64,000 bases of DNA from Candidatus Saccharimonadota bacterium (GCA_015999875.1 JAECRG010000001.1:1-64000); one strand, 5' to 3'. Counted from the first letter of the stretch, positions 24,843 through 33,410 are shown. The notes: generated from the sequence alone by a model not told the origin. Made by a program: numbers and translations.

Positions 24843-26216
24843 TTAGCTCGGATCTCCTAGTGGATACGTGACACCGTCGATTTCGAGACTACTCCAGCCC
24901 TTCATAGTAACTGTCATCGATGCGCTATCTTCGTTGCGTTTGGCTAATACCAGGCTTACTCGTCTAGCTGCTCGTGTTTGCGGTGGTTTGGTGCGCGCAA
25001 TGAGTACATCGCTCGAAGTGATCTGCTCATTGCCGTACTTACGATACCATTCGCGCGCTGGTCCCTTGGTGCTGACATCTTCCCATTCAAGATCATGAGA
25101 TAATGCACCGAAATTTCCGCCATGAATATCGGTGGGCTCAAGATTTCTCAGCAGCATATGATCGAGCTTTGCGGCCCAGTCGACTCGATCTGATATGGGG
25201 GTAACTTCCATTTTATCGAAATCAATTTCTTTGTAGCCTTTCCATAGGCTTTCAAACGCTACGAATGCATTGATCTCTTCGTCGGGCAAGGTGTCTCCAA
25301 GTTGGCGTACGGCACTGTCGTAGAGTGCGTATTGATGATCAATGGCAGGCATAGATCGACCGTTCGCAAGCTGCACTGACGCAGATGGGTTTATGGCGAT
25401 ACTGGCTACGGCATGGTTGGGATTTTCCAGGTAGAGACCCTCGGGGAAGCAGTCGTGCTCGAGCATGCGTAGTGCAAGTGACGTAAGCGCGTATTTATGT
25501 CGTATAACCCACTCGGACATATTACCTTCCCCGTCTCGAATCTCAAGTGCTGATCCGTTTGCCCTCCAAGGTATTTTATTTCCATGACTAGTCTGTGAAT
25601 TGCCGTCTATGTAGTCGATTGCGGCTGGCTTTTGAGTTGTAAGATAGGCGGTCTGTGTCACCATGCCGGTGCCAGTCCACGTTTTTCGCGTAGCTAAGAT
25701 AGCCTGAAGGGCAAGTCTGCGTTCTCTGGGGAAACTACTGCCATGCATCGTAAGCCCAGGTGCGTGATAATTTTCATGATGTCCAGTGCTGAGTTCTTCG
25801 AAAAGAAGAGCCGCAGGATTTTTAGGATCGGTAATTTCTGCCCAACCACTACGTTTGTATGCAGTGCTGGCCATGTCGTATTTATCTCGCACGTACTGAG
25901 CGATAGTGGCGGCCCGAGCTTCAGCTACTCTTTCATGCAAAGCGAGTTCCATCGCACTTGCGCATTCTGGAGTACTGCATTCCACTACATTTCCGTGATC
26001 CAAGTATGTGATACCTCCGTCGTATGCCATGTATACCCCTCCGTAGTTACCTGATGCTAAAATTTCTTGATCAGGTAATATGTCGACAAGCGAGGCGGTG
26101 CACTCTTCGGGGTCCGTATCTACAGGTAGTGGCATGGAAAATTCAGTCTCACTCCCAAAAAAACGCACAGGCGTCTCGTGCTCGTAAGCTGCCGCATTAA
26201 ATTGAGTATGTTTCAT
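24843..26216 (-). CDS. Pup ligase/depupylase (PafA/Dop) family protein
   Basis: 457 residues, a typical length. Hallmarks of the carboxylate-amine ligase family of the Pup-proteasome system: GSETEF (21-26; GIETEF in PafA/Dop), GGITYLDHGNVVECSTPEC (67-85; the actinobacterial form has LYxDHGHPEYSTPEC, with the catalytic Asp = Asp73), HHENYH (146-151; GCHENY in the family) and EGNMSEW (230-236). Family function: attach or remove Pup through isopeptide bonds. No Pup-like gene (about 64 aa ending GGE/GGQ), Mpa or proteasome gene is in the window. TATACT ends 8 nt before the ATG: leaderless. Confidence 0.8.
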   Translation of the reverse strand: MKHTQFNAAAYEHETPVRFFGSETEFSMPLPVDTDPEECTASLVDILPDQEILASGNYGGVYMAYDGGITYLDHGNVVECSTPECASAMELALHERVAEARAATIAQYVRDKYDMASTAYKRSGWAEITDPKNPAALLFEELSTGHHENYHAPGLTMHGSSFPRERRLALQAILATRKTWTGTGMVTQTAYLTTQKPAAIDYIDGNSQTSHGNKIPWRANGSALEIRDGEGNMSEWVIRHKYALTSLALRMLEHDCFPEGLYLENPNHAVASIAINPSASVQLANGRSMPAIDHQYALYDSAVRQLGDTLPDEEINAFVAFESLWKGYKEIDFDKMEVTPISDRVDWAAKLDHMLLRNLEPTDIHGGNFGALSHDLEWEDVSTKGPAREWYRKYGNEQITSSDVLIARTKPPQTRAARRVSLVLAKRNEDSASMTVTMKGWSSLEIDGVTYPLGDPS

Positions 26217-26248
26217 CTAATACGAGTATATGCCGATAGTAGCCATAT

Positions 26249-26282
26249 AAAAAGCACATGCGATATATGCATGTGCTTTTTT
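26249..26282 (-). terminator. Terminator of the glutaredoxin gene
   Basis: AAAAAAGCACATGC hairpin with loop ATATATC and T-run, on the leftward strand between the glutaredoxin-like stop and the Dop-like promoter. 12-bp or longer stem. Confidence 0.88.
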
Positions 26283-26296
26283 GGGTGGCTTGATGA

Positions 26297-26554
26297 CTAT
26301 GCTGCTACGAGCTTTTTGTCTTTGAGAGCCTGCTGGAGTTTAGGACGGTCAAATCCCAGGATTACTTCCCCGTCGATGTCTGTGACAGGCACACCTTGGA
26401 AGTTCCCGCCAAGTTTGCCCATTAGTTCTTCGTAGGCTACTTTGTCTTCCTCGATATCTTTTGCGTCATATTCGACACCTAGTTTGTCGAGCCATTGCTT
26501 CTCGGTGCTACAAAACGCGCACCAAGTAGTACTATAGATAGTTACTTTGCTCAT
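26297..26554 (-). CDS. Glutaredoxin-like protein (NrdH/mycoredoxin type)
   Basis: 85 residues, thioredoxin fold. Redox motif CAFC (TTWCAFCSTEK, residues 11-14 region), cis-Pro region VPVTDIDG, and FDRPKLQQAL at the C-terminus as in NrdH and mycoredoxins. Would reduce disulfides or mixed disulfides in the cytoplasm. The start at 26554 is fixed by AAGGAGG 4 nt upstream; a longer frame to 26614 has no ribosome site. Confidence 0.9.
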   Translation of the reverse strand: MSKVTIYSTTWCAFCSTEKQWLDKLGVEYDAKDIEEDKVAYEELMGKLGGNFQGVPVTDIDGEVILGFDRPKLQQALKDKKLVAA

Positions 26555-26618
26555 AGTCCTCCTTATTCGTCCCCTCATTATACTACATGTAGCGTAAGCG
26601 TGTCTACAGGCCACGCTA

Positions 26619-26647
26619 TTGACATAAGGGTTTTAATTTAGTATAAT
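26619..26647 (+). promoter_or_regulatory. Consensus promoter of the 26692 gene
   Basis: TTGACA (26619-26624), 17-bp spacer, TATAAT (26642-26647), both boxes exact. Leader of about 38 nt. Confidence 0.92.
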
Positions 26648-26691
26648 CCCCCCATCCGAGCACAACTGTCTACTATGAAAGGGGCGCGGAG

Positions 26692-26922
26692 ATGAACTTC
26701 AAAGGATTATTGACAGCAACACTGGCTGCACTTGTTGCAGTGGTCTGCCTTGGCATTGGACTCGGCTGGATCGAGTCTCCAGTGGTTCTAGAACCAGGAT
26801 GGCAAATCATCCTGATCTTGGGCAGTATGATTCTCGGCCTTGCCGCAACCCTGGGGATTATCCACTTCGGTGGTTTCGCTCAAGTAGCAGCAAGCCAGGA
26901 ACAACACCCGACAATTCTCTGA
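26692..26922 (+). CDS. Small two-span membrane protein, 76 aa
   Basis: Two hydrophobic helices (about 6-27 and 38-60) joined by a short loop WIESPVVLEPGW, then a polar tail. No family recognised. Perfect -35/-10 boxes and a G-rich Shine-Dalgarno region (GGGGCGCGGAG) imply strong expression. A long multi-arm hairpin follows at 26927-26976. GC-richer than the neighbours. Could be an envelope-stress or holin-like small protein, but nothing decides. Confidence 0.75.
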   Translation: MNFKGLLTATLAALVAVVCLGIGLGWIESPVVLEPGWQIILILGSMILGLAATLGIIHFGGFAQVAASQEQHPTIL

Positions 26923-26926
26923 AGTC

Positions 26927-26976
26927 GCGGGTGCGACGCATGAGATCTCTTCGTGAGGTCACATGTGTCCACCCGC
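26927..26976 (+). terminator. Structured 3' end of the 26692 gene
   Basis: GCGGGTG pairs with CACCCGC and the intervening sequence pairs with itself (GAC..CATG..GA with TC..CATG..GTC), giving one long interrupted hairpin; only a short T-run follows. Confidence 0.55.
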
Positions 26977-26991
26977 ACTTTCGTGTCCGAA

Positions 26992-27759
26992 CTACTCTGA
27001 CTCGCTACGTTTCTTAAGATGTGCACGCGTTTCTTTGAGTAGAAACAGGCTCACGTCGTCACGTGTTTTGCCTTCATCATGAAATGGTACGCTTACAGTC
27101 TGAATGAGAATCATCATGTAGATAAGTATGAACGTCAACATACCAGTAAGAGTAAGTCCGCCATAAAAAGGTTCGATATTTGTGAGCATCAAGAATATGA
27201 TCACCAGACCCACAAGTGAGCGAATCAAGATAAACGCCGAAGGAATAAACTTGATCTTTTGGATATAATTCACTCGAAAAAGTAGACGTAGTAGTGTCGC
27301 CTGTTGCTGCTTGAGCTTCACGATAAAGTTAGCTGGCACACCCGCAGTCTCCATCTCTGTAAATGTGTCGTTGAGCTCCCCTATTTCACGTCGTGTGCCT
27401 TTGCGATTGACACGAGTTCCTTCTCGAAATGCCGCCAATATATCTATTAGATTCGCACGAAATGTTTCGAGCTCAAACTTCGGGTATGTTTGATGGATGG
27501 CTCTAGCATCTTCATACATGTTCTCAATAGTTGCGGCAAACTCCGCTGGTATGCGCTCCGACTCCTTGTAGTCTGCGATTGTGGCACTTAGCACGAAACC
27601 GATTACAAATATAACACTTGATATTACGCTGTTGTGTAGTGATGTTGGTTCAAATATCTCCAGACCATATAAGTGTAAAAAGTATTTGAGGCAGACCGCT
27701 GCGGCAGTGACCGCAAGCGCAATCAAAAGTATGCGAAATGTTCGTGTAAGTCGTTTCAT
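26992..27759 (-). CDS. Membrane protein, bestrophin/DUF4239-like
   Basis: 255 residues. Hydrophobic segments near 8-28, 43-63, about 165-187 and 195-217 enclose a helical cytoplasmic part with the motif ADYKESERIPAEF. That layout and an E-R motif after the second helix recall bestrophin-like or DUF4239 channel-type membrane proteins, but this is tentative. TG-TATAAT ends 8 nt before the ATG, leaderless; divergent from the MBL gene 46 bp away. Confidence 0.5.
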   Translation of the reverse strand: MKRLTRTFRILLIALAVTAAAVCLKYFLHLYGLEIFEPTSLHNSVISSVIFVIGFVLSATIADYKESERIPAEFAATIENMYEDARAIHQTYPKFELETFRANLIDILAAFREGTRVNRKGTRREIGELNDTFTEMETAGVPANFIVKLKQQQATLLRLLFRVNYIQKIKFIPSAFILIRSLVGLVIIFLMLTNIEPFYGGLTLTGMLTFILIYMMILIQTVSVPFHDEGKTRDDVSLFLLKETRAHLKKRSESE

Positions 27760-27805
27760 CTCTATAGATTATACACGAGACTATTATCGGGTGTACACTG
27801 GTAGT

Positions 27806-28438
27806 ATGAAGCTAACTAAGTATTCGCATGCATGTCTTGTGCTTGAAGATCAAGGTTTTTCGCTGGTTATAGACCCGGGCAATTTCAGCACCGACTTTGT
27901 AGTGCCCGAAAATGTTGCAGGTGTCATTATTACTCACAGTCATGCTGATCATTACGATGAGGGTGTGCTGCATTCAATCATATCTAAGAATCCTCAGGCT
28001 CAGCTCTACGGTCTGGATGAAATCGCAGATGTGTCGAAGTTGCCAATTACTTCCGTAACTCCTGGTCGGAGGATTACCATAGGTCCATTTGAGCTTGAAT
28101 TTACTGGTGGAGAGCATGCCACTATACATCCCGATATGAAGCCTGTCGGCAATATCGGGGTGATAGTGAATTCTAATCTCTTTTACTATCCTGGCGATTC
28201 GTTTACGCAACCACCGCGCCACATGAAATGGATTGCGACCCCTGTGGCCGCGCCGTGGCTCAAGATTAGTGAGACTGTGGAGTTCTTGCGAAAAGCCGCG
28301 CCGGACTATGCATTTCCCACGCATGATGCAATCTTGTCTGATAGCGGCCGTTCTCTGGTAGACCGGGTAATTTCAGGTCTGATAAATACAGATATCGCAT
28401 ATAAACGCATTTCTACAAAAGAAAGTATTAAGCTTTAG
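27806..28438 (+). CDS. MBL-fold metal-dependent hydrolase (UlaG-like)
   Basis: 210 residues, compact metallo-beta-lactamase fold. THSHADHYD (HxHxDH) binds two metals; further ligands are likely in GGEHATIHPD and YYPGDSF and FPTHDA. Resembles UlaG-type small hydrolases that act on phosphoester or lactone substrates. Start 27806: TACACT (27794-27799) ends 6 nt upstream with TG directly before it, and no Shine-Dalgarno, so the mRNA starts at or near the ATG. A longer in-frame start would run into the divergent gene. Confidence 0.85.
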   Translation: MKLTKYSHACLVLEDQGFSLVIDPGNFSTDFVVPENVAGVIITHSHADHYDEGVLHSIISKNPQAQLYGLDEIADVSKLPITSVTPGRRITIGPFELEFTGGEHATIHPDMKPVGNIGVIVNSNLFYYPGDSFTQPPRHMKWIATPVAAPWLKISETVEFLRKAAPDYAFPTHDAILSDSGRSLVDRVISGLINTDIAYKRISTKESIKL

Positions 28439-28439
28439 C

Positions 28440-28468
28440 TTGCACTCGCGAGCTACATCTTTTATAAT
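28440..28468 (+). promoter_or_regulatory. Promoter of the RRM gene
   Basis: TTGCAC (28440-28445), 17-bp spacer, TATAAT (28463-28468). It starts 2 bp after the MBL stop and predicts an untranslated leader of about 110 nt, exceptional in a region where most genes are leaderless. Confidence 0.85.
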
Positions 28469-28586
28469 CAAAGAGTCAAAGTAGAAAGTGCGTGTTCACA
28501 TTCTTCTCCGCCTCACAGTGGACATGGAATGCCGATGAATCGTCTTTGGTCGAATTGACAGAAAATAAGATGAAGGTATTCAATAG

Positions 28587-28940
28587 ATGTCTAAAACAAA
28601 TTTGTTCATCGGTAGCCTAGCTTACGCTACTACCGACGAGAGCCTAGCAGAATTCTTCGCCACTATTGGTGAAGTTGAATCTGCAAAGGTTATGACTGAT
28701 CGCGACACTGGTCGCAGCCGTGGTTTCGGATTCGTTACTTTTGTAAACGAAGAAGATAACAAGAAAGCTGTTGAACAGCTTGACGGTAAAGATCTCGACG
28801 GCCGTGCTATCAACGTGAGCGAAGCTCGTCCACGTGAAGAGCGCCCAAAGCGTGATTTTTCAGCTGGTGGTGGTGCCGGCGGTCGTGGAAACGATCGTGG
28901 CGGCAACGGTGGCGGTTCATTCCGTCAGCGTAGCTGGTAG
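28587..28940 (+). CDS. RNA-binding protein with one RRM and glycine/arginine-rich tail
   Basis: 117 residues. RRM with RNP2 LFIGSLAY (6-13) and RNP1 RGFGFVTF (44-51), followed by a tail GGGAGGRGNDRGGNGGGS typical of cyanobacterial/CPR cold-shock RNA-binding proteins. Probably an RNA chaperone. GAAGGT before the ATG is the ribosome site. Long leader plus strong promoter suggest post-transcriptional control, perhaps by temperature (inference). Confidence 0.94.
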   Translation: MSKTNLFIGSLAYATTDESLAEFFATIGEVESAKVMTDRDTGRSRGFGFVTFVNEEDNKKAVEQLDGKDLDGRAINVSEARPREERPKRDFSAGGGAGGRGNDRGGNGGGSFRQRSW

Positions 28941-28960
28941 TTTACTACCCCACTACATAA

Positions 28961-28990
28961 AAACAGCCCGTGTAATGCGGGTTGTTTTTT
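28961..28990 (+). terminator. Terminator of the RRM gene
   Basis: AACAGCCCG pairs with CGGGTTGTT around TGTAATG, then a T-run. Confidence 0.9.
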
Positions 28991-29032
28991 ATTTGGATAG
29001 TATTTTACTAAAAATATGCCGGGACATGCGAA

Positions 29033-29055
29033 ACGCGCAGGTTTCGCCTGCGCGT
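29033..29055 (-). terminator. Hairpin at the 3' end of the 29057 gene
   Basis: ACGCGCAGG / CCTGCGCGT (9 bp) with TTTCG loop immediately after the stop codon of the leftward gene; short T-run on that strand. Confidence 0.65.
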
Positions 29056-29056
29056 G

Positions 29057-29623
29057 TCACCTCCAAGTGTGATGTGGGTTGGGATACGGGTGTATTTGCC
29101 TGGTCGTCTCAGGGCTTTCGGCGCTGCCGATGCGTAACGTGACCGCCAGATCGGGGAAGCTACCTCGAATTGAGAAAAATTCTTCTCCCAGATTCGCGAG
29201 GCTGAATTCGCCCGGTGTGATTTCACCTGTCAGTACGAGGGTGGAAAGAAACTGTACTTTCGGGCTATGGCTGTCGTCTTCGAGTGGATACCGCTGAAAC
29301 TCGATGGAAGCGAGCAAATTTTCAAACGCTCGCGGGATTGCAAATTGTCCACGGCAACGTAGTGTCTCCCTACTTCTGAGTTCGGCTTCTTTGCGTGCTT
29401 GAAGTTTGCGCAAATGTAGCCACAGGCTGATTGACATCTTGCTGTCGGCGACGCATGCATTACGCATCTCTTGTAGGATTTGCCTGCAAGCATCGATATG
29501 TTCGATCGTTTCGTCGATGTGAGCAGCTTGCGCCAACGTGTCGTGGTAGAGCTGCTGAAGCCCAAAAACGCTCCATCTTGCACGTATGCTGCAACGGAGG
29601 CTTTCTGCGTATCGTATTCCCAT
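29057..29623 (-). CDS. Unknown protein, 188 aa
   Basis: Soluble protein with an alpha-helical N-terminal half (many L, E, R; possible coiled coil around 20-90) and a mixed C-terminal half. No motif recognised. Start ATG 29623 is preceded by AAGGAG with 6 nt spacing and is preferred to GTG 29629. It uses a Shine-Dalgarno leader and GC-richer codons, like the other accessory-type genes of this window. Confidence 0.65.
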   Translation of the reverse strand: MGIRYAESLRCSIRARWSVFGLQQLYHDTLAQAAHIDETIEHIDACRQILQEMRNACVADSKMSISLWLHLRKLQARKEAELRSRETLRCRGQFAIPRAFENLLASIEFQRYPLEDDSHSPKVQFLSTLVLTGEITPGEFSLANLGEEFFSIRGSFPDLAVTLRIGSAESPETTRQIHPYPNPHHTWR

Positions 29624-29661
29624 ATTCACTCCTTGGTAGGCGTGCGAATACTATACCATGC

Positions 29662-29690
29662 TTGACAGATAGTGTCTAATTTGCTACAAT
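29662..29690 (+). promoter_or_regulatory. Promoter of the DEAD-box helicase
   Basis: TTGACA (29662-29667), 17-bp spacer, TACAAT (29685-29690) with upstream TGC. Leader of about 132 nt contains a possible hairpin AAGCGC/GCGCTT. Like the RRM gene, a long leader suggests regulation at the RNA level. Confidence 0.85.
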
Positions 29691-29828
29691 GAGATTATTG
29701 CATTTGACAATGCTAGGGTTTCAACGCATGTAAGCGCACCCATCCTTATTTAGGCGCTTTATCCACCGAATATTCTCTCGTTTTCGCCTGCAATACAGAT
29801 ATTACAACAACTAGAAAGGTTTATTTGT

Positions 29829-31058
29829 ATGCCATATAAAACTCAAGGCTCAGGCCGCCCACAGCGCAGCGCGAGCAGTTTTCGACGCGGCGGTCGCCCA
29901 ACAGGCGGCGGTAGCGGCGGCGGACGTCGTAAAGGTCCTGCTAAGCAGTACATTCACCCGTCAAAATTCATCAACCAAGCTGTCACAAAAGAAGCGGAAG
30001 ATCCGTACCAGGCAAAGCATGTCTTCGCTGACTTCCCTTTTGGTGCAGAACTACAAGCTAACATTCGTGCGAAAGGCTATACTGCTCCAAGCGCGATCCA
30101 AGATCAGGCTATCCCGGAAATCATTGCTGGCAAAGACGTAATCGGACTTGCAAACACTGGTACTGGTAAAACAGCAGCCTTCTTGCTACCTGTTATCGAG
30201 CGTATGAGCGGTATCATGCTGCGACCAAGCGTGCTGATTGTGGCACCTACTCGTGAGCTTGCTCAGCAAATCGACGAAGAATTCCGCGTATTCGCTCGTG
30301 GCATGGGTCTTTACTCAGCCTTGATCGTCGGCGGTGTGAGCGTTGATCGCCAGCTCCGTGAGCTCAAGCGACGCCCACATTTTATTATCGGTACTCCGGG
30401 TCGTCTCAAGGATCTTATCGAACGTGGTCACCTCCAGTTGAAAAACATGGGTGTGCTCGTACTTGACGAAGCAGACCGCATGCTTGACATGGGCTTCCTG
30501 CCAGACATCCGCCGAATTGTGAGCGAAATGCCACGCGAACGACAGACATTGTTTTTCTCGGCTACTATCACTCCAGACATTCAGGCACTTGTGCATGATT
30601 TCTTGAAAGAACCTGTAACTATCTCTGTACGTACTACTGAGACAAGTGACCATGTTGAACAAGATGTTATCGAAGCGCATGACAAAAATCACAAAGTTGA
30701 GCTACTTGCCGACCTACTTGGCAAAGATGAATACCAGAAAGTATTGATCTTTGGTGAGACGAAGTTTGGTGTACAGCGCCTCAGCGATCACTTGTCAAAC
30801 CTCGGGCATACTTCAGTGGCGATCCACGGTAACAAGAATCAGTCACAGCGCCAACGCGCCCTGAAGCAATTCAAGGACGAAAAGGTTAAGGTGATGGTTG
30901 CGACAGACGTGGCAGCTCGTGGTCTCGATATTCCAAACGTAACTCACGTGATCAACTTTGACACTCCACAGACTTACTCTGACTACGTACACCGTATCGG
31001 CCGTACTGGTCGTGGTGGTGCGCGTGGACGTGCTCATACGTTTATCGACCAGCAGTAA
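29829..31058 (+). CDS. DEAD-box ATP-dependent RNA helicase
   Basis: 409 residues. N-terminal R/G-rich extension (about 1-55, RRGGRPTGGGSGGGRRK), then Q motif (APSAIQDQAIP), motif I ANTGTGKTAAF, Ia PTRELAQQ, Ib TPGRL, II VLDEADRMLDMGF, III SAT, IV-VI ending YVHRIGRTGRGG. Similar to RhlE/CsdA-like helicases that unwind structured RNA, but the RGG tail is at the N-terminus and there is no C-terminal extension. AGAAAGG lies before the ATG. The long leader and nearby RRM gene suggest a joint RNA-remodelling role. Confidence 0.96.
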   Translation: MPYKTQGSGRPQRSASSFRRGGRPTGGGSGGGRRKGPAKQYIHPSKFINQAVTKEAEDPYQAKHVFADFPFGAELQANIRAKGYTAPSAIQDQAIPEIIAGKDVIGLANTGTGKTAAFLLPVIERMSGIMLRPSVLIVAPTRELAQQIDEEFRVFARGMGLYSALIVGGVSVDRQLRELKRRPHFIIGTPGRLKDLIERGHLQLKNMGVLVLDEADRMLDMGFLPDIRRIVSEMPRERQTLFFSATITPDIQALVHDFLKEPVTISVRTTETSDHVEQDVIEAHDKNHKVELLADLLGKDEYQKVLIFGETKFGVQRLSDHLSNLGHTSVAIHGNKNQSQRQRALKQFKDEKVKVMVATDVAARGLDIPNVTHVINFDTPQTYSDYVHRIGRTGRGGARGRAHTFIDQQ

Positions 31059-31071
31059 TATATGTCTGCAC

Positions 31072-31103
31072 AAAAAATCCGGCTCATGTAGCCGGATTTT
31101 TTG
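31072..31103. terminator. Bidirectional terminator
   Basis: AAAAAATCCGGCT / AGCCGGATTTTTT with loop CATGT, between the convergent helicase and the 31118 membrane-protein gene. Confidence 0.93.
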
Positions 31104-31117
31104 TTGCTCTTGTAAAC

Positions 31118-31678
31118 TTACTTTTTAGGTTCAGTTACCGGAGCTTTGAATTCTGGTTTTGTAGTCACGACTTTTTCTTTGAGCGCATGTGGTGCGAAAT
31201 GCTCACGTACTTGAAATAGGAAATAAAGACCTATCGCATAAAACACCAGCGTTACAAGCAATGAGCCGAGCGCGAGAGTGATGATACTGCCGATCGCACC
31301 TAGGGTGATGCTCACAAGACTTGCGATAAAGATTAATTCCCAGCCGCGGTATTTTTTATCTTTGAGCGGCGAAATGGCCACGGCTTCGAGGTATATGACA
31401 ATCAGAAGATTGACGATCGACAGGATAGCACTTAGCCATCCGAACAGATCTAATCCGTAGCCAAAAATTCCATATTGCGCTCCGACAAGTGACAGTATAC
31501 CAAGCGCAGTTAGTAGCGCAGGTACGACGGTAAACAAGCTCAGGACAGACAGTACGACACCAATTAGTACGAGTAACCAGCCGTAATCGGCCAGCCACTT
31601 GGTCAGTCCCTTTGGTAATTTCGGTAACCCTTTGTTGATTTCAACAAGCTGTTTTTCGAGTGTACGTACAGTTTCCAT
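31118..31678 (-). CDS. Integral membrane protein, 186 aa
   Basis: About four to five hydrophobic helices between residues 32 and 160, with an amphipathic N-terminus and a polar lysine/proline-rich C-terminal tail. No family recognised. Strong Shine-Dalgarno GGGAGGTGAG before the ATG. Divergent from msrA, sharing a 90-bp intergenic region. Confidence 0.7.
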   Translation of the reverse strand: METVRTLEKQLVEINKGLPKLPKGLTKWLADYGWLLVLIGVVLSVLSLFTVVPALLTALGILSLVGAQYGIFGYGLDLFGWLSAILSIVNLLIVIYLEAVAISPLKDKKYRGWELIFIASLVSITLGAIGSIITLALGSLLVTLVFYAIGLYFLFQVREHFAPHALKEKVVTTKPEFKAPVTEPKK

Positions 31679-31768
31679 TGCTCACCTCCCTGGTGCGATT
31701 ACTGTTGTTGTCATAAGCGTACTCTGGTTTTGGGGCAATTTCAAGCACTTTGGGTGTAGACTAGATGT

Positions 31769-32293
31769 ATGAAGACTTATGTGCTCGCAGGTGGTTGTTT
31801 TTGGTGTATTGATGCGGTATTTCGCCGACTTCAGGGTGTGGAGTCGACTGTGTGTGGGTACACAGGAGGCACTCCGGAGACAGCTCATTACTACTCTGTC
31901 GCTACTGGGCAGACTGGGCATGCCGAAGCTGTGAAAGTGACATTTGATGAGACGATACTGCCTGCCGGTACGTTGCTAGATCTTTTCTTTTTGATTCACG
32001 ACCCCACTACACTTAATCGTCAAGGCGCAGATGTTGGCCCGCAGTATCGTTCTGCGATGTTTTATGGCGACGATATCGAAAAGTCCGAATTTGAAGCGGC
32101 GGCAGTGCGCGCACAGGAACACTGGGAAAACATGATCGTGACTGACCTGACGCCTTTAGGGGAATTTTATGACGGGGAGTCAGAGCATCAAGATTACTTC
32201 AACAATAACCCTACTAACGGCTACTGTTCAATTGTCATAGAGCCAAAGATCGTCAAAGCGCGCAAGGCGTATGCCCGCTATTTTAAGGACTAA
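31769..32293 (+). CDS. msrA: Peptide methionine sulfoxide reductase MsrA
   Basis: 174 residues. Catalytic GGCFWC (8-13) with the nucleophilic Cys10, GVESTVCGYTGG, and YNNNP-type end (HQDYFNNNPTNGYC) are diagnostic. Reduces methionine-S-sulfoxide in proteins. TAGACT (31757-31762) lies 6 nt before the ATG, so the transcript starts at or beside the ATG. Confidence 0.97.
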   Translation: MKTYVLAGGCFWCIDAVFRRLQGVESTVCGYTGGTPETAHYYSVATGQTGHAEAVKVTFDETILPAGTLLDLFFLIHDPTTLNRQGADVGPQYRSAMFYGDDIEKSEFEAAAVRAQEHWENMIVTDLTPLGEFYDGESEHQDYFNNNPTNGYCSIVIEPKIVKARKAYARYFKD

Positions 32294-32305
32294 CCATAAC
32301 CACAA

Positions 32306-32334
32306 TTGACTTATGTTAACTTTTATAGTATAGT
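32306..32334 (+). promoter_or_regulatory. Promoter of the 32448 gene
   Basis: TTGACT (32306-32311), 17-bp spacer, TATAGT (32329-32334); leader about 107 nt, including a small hairpin TACCGCTTACGGTGGTA. Confidence 0.8.
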
Positions 32335-32447
32335 CCAGTTAGTTTGACTACCGCTTACGGTGGTATGCCAAATCGACTCCTAGGCTACCGCTCAGGATGA
32401 AATAGTATAGGAATTTCACTCTCACCCACGACAACAAGGCGGATGCT

Positions 32448-33395
32448 ATGCTTGCAAAAGACTACATCTCGGGGCTTGCCTCTGAGGGCGCGACGCTTGT
32501 TGTCGTGCCAGGAACAGATGATACGGGTGCGAGGAACTTGGGCCGTTGGCTCGTGTGGTTCTTTGCACTCTTTTCTCGTGTAGTCGTGATCGACTATCCG
32601 GGAACAGTCGGACCCCTTATCGGGGGTCTGCGATCAGATCGCTATGATCAGTCACGCGACAAAGCTGTCGTCGCGACTGTTGAATTGGTCGGATCGATGG
32701 CTGGCAAGGTCGTCATCATCGGCTATTCTCAGGGCGCCGAAGCGGCTTGGCTGGCGACAGCACGGCTGCATTCACTGGGCGTCAAGTCTGGCGAGATCGA
32801 ACTCATCGTATGGGCTCATCCACAGCACCCGACCGGCCTGAAAGCTGGGCTCAAACGGCACCATCCACTGGTGTCGCTGATCCTCAGTCGGCTCCTTGGA
32901 GCTCAGGCAAACGGTGCGGCAGATGAGCAATTGACGGGAGATATACCCGTGACTTCGCTCGCTATCACTGGTGATCCGGTGACGGCTCTCGAGGTCTGGT
33001 GGAAAAACCCGCTCGGTTTTTCGTTCGGTTCCATCACTGGGTTCCTCATGATTCATGCGGGACTTGGTCGACAAGGAGCTGCACGCCTCGATACGTTGAG
33101 TGTCTGGGGCTCATGGCGAGCACCGGGTAGCAACACGACGCACGTCGTGGTCGACTCGGTACATCCGATGACACAGTTTCTGCGTCGGCAGGGGTTCGTG
33201 CCGAGCGTTCGTATGCAGAAGATTCTCGCGATGATTGCGCCAATCTCTCTGCCGGGTCAGCGTTCGGCTAGTGTGTTCGCAGTACGCCACAACTGGCGTG
33301 TGGCGCGGATGCTGGACCTGGCTCCGGTGACGCCACTCCAACAGTCCCATGAGAAGAGTTGGACGCCGGAAGTTAAGCTGGCGTCTGCCGGTTGA
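32448..33395 (+). CDS. PE-PPE/cutinase-like serine hydrolase, cytoplasmic form
   Basis: 315 residues. PGTDDTG (21-27), VIDYPGTVGP, nucleophile Ser94 in GYSQGA, acid candidate in TGDPVTALEVWW and His in VVVDSVHPM give the order of the PE-PPE (mycobacterial) hydrolase domain. Known members cleave short-chain esters. No signal peptide or clear TM helix, unlike its paralogue at 33608, with which it shares PGTDDT, GYSQGA and HPM/HPL motifs. GC-rich codon usage and a Shine-Dalgarno-type leader. Confidence 0.78.
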   Translation: MLAKDYISGLASEGATLVVVPGTDDTGARNLGRWLVWFFALFSRVVVIDYPGTVGPLIGGLRSDRYDQSRDKAVVATVELVGSMAGKVVIIGYSQGAEAAWLATARLHSLGVKSGEIELIVWAHPQHPTGLKAGLKRHHPLVSLILSRLLGAQANGAADEQLTGDIPVTSLAITGDPVTALEVWWKNPLGFSFGSITGFLMIHAGLGRQGAARLDTLSVWGSWRAPGSNTTHVVVDSVHPMTQFLRRQGFVPSVRMQKILAMIAPISLPGQRSASVFAVRHNWRVARMLDLAPVTPLQQSHEKSWTPEVKLASAG

Positions 33396-33410
33396 AATTC
33401 CTGTTCTATA

